A stretch of 64,000 nt of DNA from Branchiostoma floridae (GCF_000003815.2 NC_049980.1:19317994-19381993), one strand, 5' to 3'. Numbered from the stretch's first letter, positions 12,141 through 25,803 are shown. Translations and numbers: made by a program. The notes: a model not told the origin generated them from the sequence alone.

Positions 12141-13875
12141 AAACATACTTAGAAAGCAGAATTTTCCATTTTTCAAATCTTAGTCCCAGGCGGGTTTGAA
12201 CTTATGACCTGAATATAAAGTGAACACTGGGTCAGTGAGCAAAGTGTATGAAATAGGAAGAGACCAAAGTGTCCATTTATAACCATAGTTTACTAGGTTG
12301 TACAATTGCTGCATGATTGTTCACATTGATAGTCATTGTAAATATGGCATTCTACCTTCACTGTCACTGTCACTTGTCCAATAATTAATGCTTTCCAATC
12401 TGCCTATTATCTGCAATGATTACAGGTACAACATGCCAATAAGTACAATTTGATCCTTTTGGCAAATTGATTCTGATTCTTACCCACTTCAGGTACACCA
12501 ATACAAAAAAATACACTGCAATGACTATGACTTAGCAGTACCTTAAACTTGCTTAGTCTATTACTATATTGTTCAAGTAACTAGGGATTGTGATATAGAA
12601 TCTAAAAAAAATTGTGCACATGGATTTCAATATGAAATCCCCTTTCATATTTACTGTTTGAAGATTTTAAGTCAACAATGTTGAGTCTTTTCACAGTTCC
12701 AATGCACATGTTGTAGGGGACTGTGAGTAACATCATAGGTTAAGGCCCTTCAGAACTAAACATCCACAACATGAGAATGTTGGAAACAGTCTAGACAAAA
12801 AATTGTTCACAAATGTGGGACCTTATACTTTAGACTTAGACCACAATACATCTGTATGTACTGCACATGTACACATAGCAGGGTTAGATGTAGATCAGAT
12901 AGTCCTTTATCCAATGTTATCCTGTTACTACCTGGTGTTATATGTAAGATTCTTAAACACAGTGACATGTTCACTCACAAAGTCATTTCAAAATATACAC
13001 ATGTATAATACATTCATAAATACAAATATGTTTATGATAAGTACACAGTTGTAGTGATGATTTAAATCATGGTATTGAACAATTCTTTTGATATTAGGTG
13101 ATATCAACATGGTGATTATGACATAATAATAATAATTGTTTAATAATGATAATGTATAGCTACTTGCTGAATACTATACGGAATATATACTATATGAAAT
13201 GGCATTGACTTTTCACTCAAACCAGTTAAGATTAAAAAATGATATACAGTGTAGTCCTATACACACAATAAAACTTACTAAAAACCTGACAAGAAATAAA
13301 ACTACAATTCAAAATTGCCATTTCTTCCACTTATTCTAGTAGAACTATACATGTACTTGGTTCTTGAAATAGAGGATCAAGAACAAACCAAAAATAAAAG
13401 GAATTGATATAAGTTTAAGAAAAGTAAAACAAATTTGACACAGTCAAGTTGTGGTCTCTGGAAACTCTACCTCTCAATTTGGTCACTTCACACTCTAAAA
13501 GCACTACATGATTGTGTACAGAATAAAAATGTCTCTGCTAAAGATTTATATTACATTGATAAATACCTTATGAAGGATATATTATGTGATAAATACAATA
13601 CAATACTATATCATAAATCATAACCACTGTGATAACAACAAGGCAAAAACAAGGATCTGATTTTCTTATACTGTGTTTTCTTACTGTAAAAGCCTTGAAC
13701 TGTGTGAGTTTAGCCTTGCACTAACCTTTGGTAATTTGGTAAGCTTTTACAGACAACATGGTATGTTTTCCTCACTGCACATGGCAATGATTCTACTCAC
13801 TGCTTTGAAGGTAATCACAATATGTGTTAGCAATAACATTGCTTTAATTTAAAACAAGACTGTTGATATATGTAT

Positions 13876-13899
13876 ATTTATTTATTTATTTATTTATTC
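13876..13899 (+). repeat. TTTA microsatellite
   Basis: Six or so ATTT/TTTA units. On the minus strand these read AATAAA repeatedly and could serve as polyadenylation signals for the ASB gene about 270 bp away. Confidence 0.7.
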
Positions 13900-14170
13900 A
13901 TTTACTACCCCGGTAGTAGGATTCTCCAAAGGTCATCGTATATGGAGAAATATCAACATGTCATGTTATATCATGCTTGTCCCAAAAAGTAAAATTTGAA
14001 TGGAGCATGAAATCAGTCCATGGAGACAGGCATTAGTACACCACTAGTTAAACATTGATCCCATCAGTTAAAAGTTATATACTTGGTAAAAGCTTGTGCA
14101 TATACATTTCACACTTAATTCCCATGTAATATTTACTACCAGCTAACAGAGATGGACTTGTGCTGACATG

Positions 14171-16513
14171 TTACTCTCTATGCTGTAGGTACTCGTACAT
14201 GACCAGGGTGAGGCATTCCTTCAGCTGGCACAGCAGGTGGAAGTGCCCGGGTTCCACTGTGTGCCTGATGCACAGTCGGCACAGATCCTGCAGTCTTCGC
14301 GGTCTGCCTGAGGGATAAGGAACACGTTTAATTCAAGTTTCCAGGAACTTCCTTTTGCAGGGAGGGTGGAGGTGTTTACTTAATAAATGTTGAGGTGGGC
14401 ACTCAGTTGCAGTGTCAGGGTTTTGTGATGAAAAGGTCACTGAAAACATGAAATTAAAGTGAATAATTCACAGCCATGAAGTAATTTTGCACTATCATAT
14501 ATTACAGGCAACCAAACTACAAAGCAAAGCGAACATTTACTAACAAATGTGATGTTCAAATATTGTTGGCTGCAATAAATCATTTATTCACACATTTCCT
14601 TGAAAAGCATTTCATGGGGTAACAATCACAGGCATCATGCCCATGCTCTGATTTCTAAACACAAAATTGTCACTTTTATGAAACTTAAGCATGCTGTCTA
14701 AACAAGCTTGACAGACCATTGCAACTCACTTTTGATGCTTTGGAAAAAGTTGAAGGTCTCTGTGTTAGAACCAGCCCTCTTTGACATTGCCAGTGCAACT
14801 TGATATGGTGAAAGCATCAGTTTCTCTGACACCCTCATCGGGTCCATGCCAAAGTCATACATCAGTCTTGCAAACCTGACGTTGTCTTTGAAAACGGCCC
14901 CAAACATCGGGTTGAAGCCCCCTTGGTCCCAGACGTCCACCCTGGCCCCATACATTAGCAACAGCTTGGCTAGATCATAATCGACTGTGTCTGATGCGTG
15001 GTGCAGCGGCCATCCCTTTCCCAAGTTTGGATTGGCCCCCTTTTCCAGAAAAGTCTGCAAACACAAGAGCTTGCGGTACTGTATGGCATTTACAAAAGGC
15101 GTGGTGCCTCTCTTGAACGTGGATATGTTCCAGTTTGCTCCGCAGTCGAGCAGGACCCTCACTAGTTCCACCCCGACTGCTTCATCCTTGTGTACGACAG
15201 CGAGGTGCAGAGGGGTGTGCCCCTGGTTGTTCTGGGCGTTGACGACTTCGGGAGATGAGTCGAACTCCAGGATGGTCTGTGCGATGCGGATGTACCCCCA
15301 TCTTGTACATCCATGCAGTGGGGTATGGCCACCGCTAGCCTCGTGAATGTCTGCTCTGGCTATATGGAAAAAACAAGGCATTTTGAAAATAATGTAATAA
15401 CTTACTGGCCATTTTGACAGGCACAAATACCTTTCCATATTCCCTTGAATCAGAAGGTTGCATCACACCCAGGGCTGTCTCCTGCTCTTATTTTTCTAAT
15501 TTTCTAAATTGTCCCCATTTGACTCGGCATGAAGGCCTAGCTATATACTGGGGACATTTTGGTCCTTTGAAACACCACAATCCAATGCATACTGAGAGCC
15601 AAAACTTTAAATGGCCTCACGTTAATTCAGTCATGGTTTTCATTAAATTGTTAATGAAAATATCACAAAGTTTTGATGCCTGTTCCTCAAGATATAATAG
15701 TACAAATTGTTTCCAGCCCTGCAGTAAATGCTACTCTGAGGCGGATAAGTTCTCACCTCCATTTTCCAGCAGGAGACGTGCACACCTGTCGTGCCTGTAC
15801 ATGACAGCCAGGTGGAGCGCTGTCATCCCACTCTTCAACACCATGTTTGGATCCATACCCTTCTGGAGACATTCCTGTCAATACACAAAACAGTCAACTC
15901 ACATGACAAGCATCTAATGCTAACTGTCATAATTCCATTAGGCACCCTAAGGCCGCAATATCTAATATCATTGTCCAGGGTTGTAGCCAGCACCCGTCCT
16001 TCCGTCCTTTGACTGAATTTTGCAGCTGGGGACGGAAATAGTTTGCCCATTCAGTCCTCTGTGAGGAAAATTTAACCCTCAAAATGCAGAAAATAGCATT
16101 TAAGAGGGTCTAGATTTCACAATTTTCCCTGGGAGCATGCCCCTGCACCCCTGAACGCTGTGCCAAAGCCATTCAAAATTGAGGGGACAGACAATGATTT
16201 CTGGCTGGCTACAACCCTGTCATTGTCTTCTCAAAAATTACTTAAGCGCCTTCATTGTGATCACACAATTGTTTTTTTTTTTCAATGTGGCAGTATTAGA
16301 GTACCTTGAATCATGAGAGTTGTGTTACAGGCCAAGGGCTATCAGAACACCTTACAAATTGTCTTTAATCTCCTTAATAAAACATTCTTCCATCTACAAA
16401 AAGGGAAGTATCCCCACCTTAACCACTGCAGTGTTGCCACCACGGATGGCCTTCTCCAACTCTGCCCATGGACACTTCCCCCAGGTATCACGCTTCTGCC
16501 GGCTCTTGGGCAT
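14171..16513 (-). CDS. Ankyrin repeat and SOCS box protein (ASB family), complete
   Basis: Substrate receptor of a cullin-RING ubiquitin ligase: ankyrin repeats bind the target and the SOCS box recruits Elongin B/C and Cullin 5 (known for the family). Exons: 16513-16418 (coding part; the exon begins at 16524), 15874-15757, 15359-14730, 14307-14171. These total 981 nt, 326 residues, with all phases matching. About six ankyrin repeats run from residue 25 to 250 (GMTALHLAV, GHTPLHGCT, GHTPLHLAV, GWPLHHA). The last exon encodes the SOCS box, with BC-box LQDLCRLCIR and stop TAA at 14173-14171. The start is the first ATG after the acceptor; an upstream untranslated exon must exist. Which of the vertebrate ASB paralogues it matches I cannot say from sequence alone. 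Confidence 0.9.
15976..16219. mobile_element. hAT-type MITE, 244 bp, in ASB intron 1
   Basis: Terminal inverted repeats CAGGGTTGTAGCCAGC and its reverse complement (16 bp) bound the element. An identical 8-bp duplication, TCATTGTC, lies at 15968-15975 and 16220-16227. CAGGG ends and 8-bp duplications are typical of the hAT superfamily. There is no transposase frame, so it is non-autonomous. Confidence 0.88.
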
Positions 16514-19504
16514 GTTGAAGATCTCTAGAAAACAACAAAAGGATGATACTGTACTGTTACTGATATATATATATGTGCTAGGATTTGAAATTATTTATTA
16601 CAGATCTCCTCTTTTCTTCAATGATACTCACTTCTCCTACCCATCTCTATAGTTCCTGAATTTGCATCTATTCAGCTAGTACTTGAGCATCAACTGATAC
16701 AAGCTGGACACACTAACTCACAATATCACCACAGTAACAAGTGCAAACATGGACATGATGCTACGATAGACAGTATGTGCCAGAAATCAGTGTTTACGTT
16801 TGGAAGTTCTGTGTACCAGCAGTGTGGTGTCCCTTAACAATATAAACAAGTCCATTGATCTTTTGTAACTCATCTTTCCTGTGGTAAAAATCATGCAAAA
16901 AATCTTAACAATTGTGAAATTGATGACAAAAGCAGTAAACTGTGTGTAAAGATGTTGAATTTACGATGCAAACTTTGTAATAAAATGACTCAAAAGAAGA
17001 CCAGTGTGGTCATCAAAAATTCAACGCACCTAAGGTATTTTGTTGAAACTAATAATAATAACTAAAACAAATAATGAAGAACAAAGATAATAGCCAATAT
17101 GTTGCCACTCCTAAAGGAAAAAACATTTCTTAAGCCAGCCTGGTATATGTTGACTCAGTAGTTTTAATTTATTCTAAACAGTATAATCAAATAAAGGATA
17201 CTGCCAATGAGGTTATATAGATATATAGATATATATATAAATTATAACCTCCTTAATACTACACGTACAAGGCACTACTACTCTATTTTGCAGTTGAAGG
17301 GAGAAAGTCGTGTTTCATCATTAGTAGTGTTTAATGTAAATTAATGGTTGAAATAATTCTGTAGTATAGTCTATGGCAGTGGTAAATACATGAAATAATT
17401 GTGGCATCATAAAATAGCAGTACAGTACTTAGTAAAGGGGTCATCCCCAAAACCGGGAAAATAAAATCCATGCAGAAGGTTTCAAGATTTACAGTAACAT
17501 TGGGATGCCCATTTCATTTTCATTTTACCTGCCCGCTCCATTATTTTCTTTCAAAAATCAAATTTGCCAAGGACATAAATAACTCGCCATTCAAAAAATC
17601 TTTACCATTACCCTGAACATAATGGTTATGGCCCAGATTAGAGTACAAGGTCATCTACGGACCTTCCCACAACTGTTTACATGCTGGTGATGACCTTAAA
17701 CCAACTCACAGATAAGGATGCTTTACCTGGATAAGAATAACTCTGTCCACAAACTCTAGAGGTCCATACCATCATGGGTCACAAGTTCAAATTACTCATC
17801 AATGTCATGACTGCCATAAAAGCCATAAAAGCTGATAGTAAAAACAGGTGGATTTCCTTTAGTAATCCCCAAGCAGATGTCGTGACCTGGCCAAGTCTGA
17901 ACCCAACAAGGCCAACATGTATGAGTGATGTACTGCACTTACTTCAACTTGACCTTAACCATGTATAAACATGCCCAGTTTCATGGACAGTCTGCTTTTG
18001 GTACACTATTTGTCACTTTGGCAATACATACGTAGTACCAAAGAAGTTAGAGTTTTACTGTTAACTGGGTCTAGGGACAGTCTCCTATCTGGAAGTCATA
18101 GCACTTTAATTTTGTAGCACAGTGAAAATTAAGAGGTATCTTTGAATTTGTGGTTAAAACAACATTAACCATAGTAGCACAGAGCATATATCTGCAGTGT
18201 GCTGAGCTTGCATACAGAAAGACACTAAGAAAATGTCAAAATTTACTGTAATTATTTGTAGACTGCAAACTGTCTACTATTGCAGACTACTTTAGCTACA
18301 GTCCTACTCAATTACAGACACACATAGTTACAGCTACCAGGGTACAACTGCATATGTATCTGTATGTTTTCCTCCCTGTCATTATGTTGCAGATGCTTAA
18401 TGCAAAGTATACTGTTTACCTCCTGAAACCTGGCATGCTATACATCAATACATATGATTATATCTGAATAAGAATCATTTCTGAATGCAAAATCAAGAAA
18501 TTGAAAATCCTGATTCCATCTCTGTTTACATTTCAGTTGGAAAATTTCAATTCAAAGAATAGATATCAAACAAGAAAAATTGTGCAATTTTTAAGCTAAA
18601 AGGCTAAGACAAACCCAACCTGACACTATCAATGGTATGCATGGATTTATATATGACTAATGACAACTGAATGTTGATCATTCCAAGATAGGCATCCCAT
18701 GTTCATCAAACCGATGGAAGCAAGATCTTTGCCATGATCTATCGTACAATCCATATAGCAATATGTAGCCTTTAAGGCATTTCTATCCCTGATGTGAGTG
18801 AAAAGGTATTGATGCAAACTGTGATGTTCAACATTACAAATAAAAATTCAAGACAGTTTGAAGACAGTCATTAAGATAGGATGCTAAAAATGATGTTGCA
18901 CAGACACTTTGATATGAGCTTGATTTGTGAAGAAAGAAACAGCAATCATTAACCCCTTCACCTTTTATACCAGCCCATGATGTAATATGGACTAAGAGAG
19001 TTTTGATATTCTGGGGACCAACACACAAGCATGCACACAAATCATGCTGGTGTATGATCAATGACATTATGCTTCCATCCAAACAGTTTGCACATTTCCT
19101 TAATCATCCCAGAAGTGCTGCATAATTCATAGAATGCAAAGTATTTTATAATTTTACGTAAACCCGAAGACAGAATACAACATAGGAGATCCTTCAAGTT
19201 CAACAATCGTATACCTACATTATTTCAGGTTGATAACATTCAAGCAAGGACTTCTATTTAACGTCCTTGACTCAAGTCTGTTGTGGTATGGATCGATTCG
19301 TACGCGCAAGAAGGTTGAATAGGGCAAGGATTTGTCTTTTTAACACATAACGTTACATCCTACCGACTCTGGCAAAATATACTTCCAGTTAAGCTACATA
19401 CTTCTATCTTTTTTCAGGGCTGCGAAGCCTGCAAACGGGTCTGGTGGAGACTAATAAGGTCCTAGCAACGTTATTAAGCAGCTCGCCCGGGACTGTCTAT
19501 AAAA

Positions 19505-20160
19505 GGTTTCGAGACGACTCGGCACCTGAGACAACTCGGCCCTAGTCGGCACCATACTTACTCGGCACATAACTTTTATATTTTGCACTCGAAGAATGAT
19601 AATCCTATCATTCCGGCAGCATAAGAAGTGACATAAGAATGTACAAATCAATCTCACCCCACGAGGTAACGTTTTGGATACAAATTTTTAGGATACAAGA
19701 TCCCCAAAACATGTTGCGGGCCGCGCCGGCGACGCCATTTTTTAGTTGTTATATATATCGGCGTTCTTTCACAATGTCACTCTACTTCTCTTCTATATCA
19801 CCGTGTTTGCAAGTTAGTACAAATGAAAATAGATGTAATAAGCAGTTCAATATATTTTGTTGGTCATAAATTACAACTGTTTGTAGGTTTCAAAAACGCG
19901 TTGAGATGACCGATCTGATATAGACAGAGCCTCGGCCGTTCAAAGTTAACGTACCTTGAAGTGACGTTCAGAGCCTCAAAATGTCCGTAAAATTGTGCCG
20001 ACTGTATGACTTACAAGTTATTGCAGTGAGAGAAATGTTTTGCAGTTAAACATCTTGCATTTCTCACAAACCTTCACAATTTTATGTCATATTCTTGGTG
20101 CCAAGTTTTCCCACTTGGCTAGGTGCCGAGTCGTCCCAGGTGCCGAGTTGTCCTGATACC
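19505..20160. mobile_element. 656-bp terminal-inverted-repeat transposon with 9-bp target duplication
   Basis: The left end (GGTTTCGAGACGACTCGGCA) and the right end in reverse (GGTATCAGGACAACTCGGCA) match over about 35 bp with a few changes. The perfect 9-bp repeat TCTATAAAA flanks it at 19496-19504 and 20161-20169. CTCGGCAC recurs several times inside each end. Nine-bp duplications point to a Mutator-like (MULE) superfamily element. It has no transposase frame. Confidence 0.85.
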
Positions 20161-21854
20161 TCTATAAAACTCCCAGCTGGACGATTGCGTAATCACCGCC
20201 GTAGGTAAACAACACCAGACTGGTGCGGTAATTACGAAACAGAGTACGCGCGCTCTTCAATCCGTACCGATGATCTTTCTCCTAGGGCGGAAACAGGTGT
20301 TAGGGATAAGATACCAGGCAAAATCAGGGCAAAGGAAAGCAGAGGGACCTAGCTGGCCTTCGTCCAAGACAATGATCGCTGGAGAGTGGTGTTGTTGTCT
20401 GTCAAGTCTCTTCAAGCTGACAAAAACAAAAGGACAGGTCCATTACTATATGGCGGAGTTCAACTCCCTACATATAATATAAGGTGCAATTGGAGATGTA
20501 CAAACCTTTGGAACCGCCTGTACCGAAGTGTCCCGCAATGTTTGCTGCCAAAACGCATAAACTGCGTCATCCGCGGATGCGCCGAAAATTTTATATCCTG
20601 CCCGCCATCTTCTCACGAAAAGGACTGTGGGAGCGACAGTACCACTCCTTAAAAGGGGGAGGATAATCCAAATTAAAATACTATAGTCTCAATCAACCTC
20701 GTGTTTTTACTAAAAAAATACATTTTGAAATTTACATCAACTTAATTGATATGAAATATATTGCTGATTGTATATGTTTGACCAATTTATATGCACGTAA
20801 TATGCAAATTTTGTACGATTCACCCTTTTGTTCACACACTGATGAATTCGGCCAGAAACACAAACATAACAACGTAAATGGCGCCAAAATCGAAAGTCCC
20901 TTGTGACAAGTGATCAGTGTTTACTTTGATGTCAACTCATCATAAATCAAAGTAGGCCTTTAGGTCGCTCTAAACATGAATAATACGACTTAAGTTCCGT
21001 TCTTCCAGACCAGAAGAAATTTTAACCGAATTAAAAGGGACGTAAACGTTATGATTTAGTCAAGCGGTAAACACGGATCGCCTGGAAAGTTAACGTTAGG
21101 CCACAGCAAGTAAATTTCATGGATGACATTAGCGCGCGCACTCATTTTCGCCTGATTTCAGTTCAGAAAAAAAAACAAGAATTTTTTCTTCTGCAGGGAT
21201 GGTCAAATTGACGATAAATTAAATAAAGTACAACCCTGCACCCTCTTATAACCCAACAAAAGAAATTCACGCGAATAGCCACTGCCTCTGATTTTCTCTC
21301 ACATCGTACAGCCCCTCTATTTCTAAAATCAAAAATATCAAATATGCATGATATCAATAAGTTGCAAATTAGTAAAATTCTCAAACAAACTCCCCGATGT
21401 ATTTGAATTTTTTTTTAAATTGTAAGTTACTCTTCTTTGTTATTTAACATGCATTGGCATAATACCGGTCATAAGCCTTATACCGGTCGATTAAAAATAG
21501 TGGAACTTAAAGAGATCTACACATGCAACAATAGTTATTTCTGAGGTATGCACACTTCAGACATCTAGGTGTCCAATACAGCATTTACAAAGCATCGATA
21601 ACAATGCATTCGAAGACAACAAGGCCAAAAGTTTTCAGGTCATTTTCGGGGCAGGCGAGCTCGTCGTGGGACAAACACACTGTCACGTTCATCGCCAGAT
21701 TTGTAGATAATAATCACATGTGCTCACGGCACAAGACGAGCATGATTCAACAGCAATCTTGAATTTCTGTTGGTGACCTACAACTCATGTAAAAATGTGA
21801 GGAACTGTTGCATTATCGCCCGGATCTACGGCTGAATGGGTCAAATTGAACGTA

Positions 21855-21878
21855 CGCCGCCATTTTCCCGCCATTTTT
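21855..21878. promoter_or_regulatory. Paired GCCATTTT/E2F-like motifs
   Basis: Two GCCATTTT elements (YY1-like, AAAATGGCGG on the minus strand) flank a TTTTCCCGCC string that fits an E2F site. Such clusters are common just downstream of housekeeping transcription starts. No gene start could be tied to it, and similar motifs also occur inside repeats in this window. Confidence 0.3.
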
Positions 21879-22929
21879 AATGCTACGGCCAGCAGTAAAG
21901 TTTTACGTCATAGCGGTTGTGACGGACCAAAATTAAATGAAAATTCTTGTCAGTATACGCCCATTTTCTCATGACTTTTTGTATGCTCATGCAGATTTTT
22001 GTTTTGTGCAACTACTAACAGGAAAGAAAGGAACAACAGAGGATGTATAAAGGTACATAGCGGCAGTTAATTGTGCCGTGTTTCGTTCGACCGGTATAGT
22101 GCACCCCCTTCCAACCACGCGCCCGTTCTCCGTGCAATTCCGCGGTGTGTTCCAATTACGATATTATGTTTTTAGCAGGACCAGAGAGACAAAATAATTT
22201 ACACAGAAGAAGTGGCAAAGGTAAGCTGTAACAGCAACATGTAACTGGAGAAAATGATGCGTTGATCATTTGCCAAATTAGCATTGCTTGAGAAATTGCA
22301 GTAAACCGACCGGTATTATGCCAATGGATGTTACCGGCTACCATACATTTGTTTAGTATAGAGGAGGAGGGCATAGTATACGCTCTTTCTTGAAATGGTA
22401 GACCTGTTCCAAAACAAAAATTGGACTCACCCAAATTTTCGACTGCACAGCATCAGTCTTTGTCAAGGAATGAAGGTATAAGCAGCTGTTTACGGTTTTC
22501 CCTCCTCCTGTACCTGTTTTTTATGCACTCTTTTCTGAATTGTTTTATGTATTTTGTTGTGTGAATAAATAAACAAAAGAAGTACCAAAATAAGCAAATA
22601 TGTTGTGTTGTAGCCTAATAATTGTGCTTGTAGAAAAAAAAACACTTGCGAGGTACCCATGACTGTAGTTGTAGACAACTTGTTGAATAGTTGTCAAAGT
22701 GACTGGAAGCCATGAGTGTGATTACCAACTTTGTTTGTGATGTGATACCACACTAGTGTCACTTTTACCACACATCTTGAATACAGGAATGAATGCCTTG
22801 TTGGCTCTGATACCATGTTTTGTCCCTATAGTTCTTGTTACAACGTTTATCACAACTTTATGGTACCTATTTTGAAAATGTAGCCATCTTGTTTTTTTAA
22901 ACCCATCTTGTTTTTTTTTCGCCCTATCG

Positions 22930-23065
22930 TACTATTTTTTCAGTCTGCAGAGGATGTCATCCATGAAATTTACTTGCTGTGGCCTTACCCATGATTTGTT
23001 AATGCTGTTATTGTCCGGCTAGTTGGGTAGCCCTGGCTGTACAGCCGAATAAATCAAATCAAAAT
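22930..23065 (+). mobile_element. Probable retroelement 3' tail
   Basis: A GC-richer block with a short inverted motif (GGCTAGTTGGGTAGCC, then GGCTGTACAGCC) followed by AATAAATCAAATCAAA. This resembles the 3' end and short-repeat tail of a non-LTR element or SINE. Identification is tentative. Confidence 0.35.
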
Positions 23066-23612
23066 ATTAAACGTTATGACAACGTTAAATGCAACATAAG
23101 CAATATTAGCCCGAGTCATGGATGTTGAACTTCAATTACGAAAGTCAATTTTTAGGCACTTTTCTACGTACGAATAGTTTCACCAAGGGCAAGCGCGAGA
23201 GGTGATTTTGGAATTGGAGATGCATTCAGAAATGTTTAATACCAACTGGAAGCAGGAAGAAGCCGACCTTACATGCTAGACTACGATACGAATACCAATT
23301 GTGCATCAACTTGTTGTGACATGTAACAGTTAGCTCGTTTGATTAAAGAAATTAAAAACGTCACAACGAAAAAGGTGTTAATCGTCACTCATGAGCAGTA
23401 ATGGTTCAGTGAATTGTCCAGGGCAGGGTCTACTGCGCTGAAGTAAGTCACTAGGTGTGCAAAGGTCTGACCATTGACGACTATGTTGCCCAGTGTGACC
23501 AGTCCAAAGAGCTAACGGGTTGATATTTAGCCAACAGTTCGTACCCTTTGTAATTTGCACACGCAAACAACCAAGGCTCGTTTTGAGACAAACAACGCTG
23601 ACCCGGGACAAA

Positions 23613-25803
23613 ATGGCGATTACAGCTTTTATAATTCCCCTGGCTTGTAGCTACTTAATACCGGTGAGATTTTCATATTCTTGCTACGTACCTCATGATC
23701 AGGTGTGATAAAGGAAGTATGCAAGTGATTTCCATCCTGTATTGAATGCCACAAATTTGCGCGTATTCATTCGCGTTTAACAACGGCCTCTACTTCCTTC
23801 TTGTTTTAGGTTGTGCGAGCAGGCTACACTCGCTGTTATGAGAACAAATAGTGAGTCTTTCGTATTCACCGCACTATAATAGTTCTCAGTGCGTAGAAAT
23901 GTCTAAGCAGCCATGGGGACTTTCTTCTACATTTGTATATGTTAGCAAATATCTAGTACTACTACTAGTAGTAGTAGTATTTGCAGGACACGTTCTGATC
24001 ACAAACGGTACTTACTGTACTCAAGGAGGTTGTACTGACACAACCGCCATAGTTAAACGTTAATTTACTACTATTACCTTGCACAGGAACCCGTACTAAC
24101 ATTTTCAAACGGGCATAAGGTAGGGCAGCGGGTACTGGATAGGGCTACCCGGTCAAAGTAAAATAGGAATACCGGACTAGCACTCATTTACGGGCGGTCT
24201 TATCATGCAAATTTAACGTTAGTAAAAAGAAAACGATAAGTAGAATGATCATGACATCATGGAATGCTACATCAGGTGTCATACGCAGGTTAGGTGGTTT
24301 ACATTACGAGTACGACTGCGAGTTTTTGTTACATTGCTGGGCAAAAGAACAAAAGGTGACCACAATGGAAGAGCATTGTTGTGTTGGAAGTGGAAGAGTA
24401 AAATCTGGGCGTTACTAATGTGTTGTTAATGTTTATTGTGCATAGTTGTCCCGATGGGTACTATTGCTGTCATGACCGGTGTTGTGCACGTGCGTACTTC
24501 TGGTCCTATTGGTACTTCTGGTAAGAAATCTTCTAGCTACATGTACTATGATTTTTGTCTTATATAAATACAAATTCTCTATTTCAATCACGTTGTTAAC
24601 CTTCTCGACACTGTTTTACTGTTGCAACGAACTTGTAGCTCCGACCTGAATTGCATGATCGATTATTACGCCTCAAACACATGCAACACTTTGCTAGTTC
24701 CTGTTTGGCGTTTGAAATTGAAAGACTTTACATATACATCAACATAATGCATGACACGAAATTTATCCCGACTGTAGTCTTGTTGTAACGTGTTGACTAT
24801 TTAGTAACCACCTGGCATGGGCTACAGTATAATTAAAGTAACTAAGTTATATCTCTTATTAGATTCTAATATTCAGACGTACCGTCTCATCAATATCTTA
24901 ATAGCAACAAACTCCTGGTATAAAATGTAAGTGATGAAGAAAAATCAACACAATGATGAGTCAATATCGATTTGGGGCCATCTTTGGTCAATCCGTTCTG
25001 CTTGTATGATGATACTGCATCACCAACAGGTTAGGCCTGCTGTTGCTTCTGTTTGCTGTGCTGTCCGGTATCATCACAGCCTGCAAACGATGCCTAGCAA
25101 AACAAAGAACAAGTTCTAACAGTCGAGATGCTCACCAGCTGACCAGCTGCCCATCACCACCAGACGTGAGCTTAGCCCTCCCACCGTACTCTCCAAGGTG
25201 TACAACGACAGACCAGCACAGGACACCAGCATTGCAAGGTAATAGTATAACGTTACCTAAAATAATGCTTTACTCCGCTGGTACTTTCAAAAGTTTCGTT
25301 GAATGTTGTTATAATGTATACGTATACATTTGTATTTTGCAACAGGTTTTCTCACGACCTAAATGCTCCGTGTAGACAGTTAACGTCACAACTGCAGCTG
25401 TCTATTATCAGGAGCGAAGTATCATATCTTTTGATGTGCGCGCGTGCTTCACACGAGCACGCAAGTTTGACACTTAATTTATCAGTGTAGTTACATGTGT
25501 TTCTGACAAATTAGTTATCATGACTTTATGATGTTTTACATACGTTAGGAGGGGGTGAAGTCTGATCGCTATGGGATTTTTTTATCAAAGGATTGATTTT
25601 GCACATTTCCAGCGGTTTCCAGTGAGGAACATGACAACACCGGAATGTTGTTTGATGAATACTTGGCAGACATGCGACCCATTCGTCCTGGAGAAAAACC
25701 TCCACCTTACTCACTGTACCCTACTGAGTGTCACGAAGAACCTACAACCACACCGTCAAGGCAACTTACGTCTGGGCAAAATAACGGAGGCCAGCATACA
25801 TAG
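23613..25803 (+). CDS. Small Cys-rich single-pass membrane protein with PY motifs (WBP1/VOPP1/TMEM92-like)
   Basis: Exons 23613-23663, 23810-23850, 24446-24520, 25030-25238 and 25613-25803 total 567 nt, 188 residues, with all phases closed. Residues 1-20 are hydrophobic (signal peptide). A compact Cys-rich lumenal segment follows (about 26-46: RCYENKYCPDGYYCC, then RCCAR), then an aromatic patch (YFWSYWYFW) leading into a Leu-rich transmembrane helix at about 56-76. The cytoplasmic tail has a basic/Cys start (CKRCLAK), LPPYSP in exon 4 and PPPYSLYP in exon 5. PPxY motifs bind WW domains, for example of NEDD4-type ligases; this layout is known in WBP1, VOPP1 and TMEM92. Assignment to one of these is not possible here. 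A function in endosomal/lysosomal trafficking is inference only. Confidence 0.82.

Larger units (their letters stand above)
8417..14170. other. Spacer between the TRIM and ASB genes
   Basis: No protein domain recognised on either strand. It contains a TTGTG microsatellite (9075-9150), a 38-bp tandem repeat (9696-9847), a short inverted-repeat element (11490-11948), several degenerate copies of a short CAGCACCAAGG motif (11470-12140) and a TTTA microsatellite (about 13876-13899). The 12.2-13.8 kb part is AT-rich with nothing further visible. It presumably carries the TRIM promoter near its left end and the ASB 3' UTR near its right end. Confidence 0.5.
16525..23612. other. Spacer upstream of ASB and of the PY-motif gene
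   Basis: No further coding exon recognised. The two genes diverge, so both promoters should lie here, with the ASB untranslated first exon somewhere in 16.5-21 kb. It includes a 656-bp transposon at 19505-20160, a GATATATA simple repeat near 17216-17240 and a retroelement-like tail near 22930-23065. The 20.2-20.7 kb stretch is more GC-rich, with several short overlapping frames that match nothing I know. Confidence 0.45.

Noticed and set aside
21855-21878. Definite promoter from the paired GCCATTTT motifs
   Set aside because: Similar strings occur inside transposons in this window (near 19733 and 41796), so the motif alone is weak.
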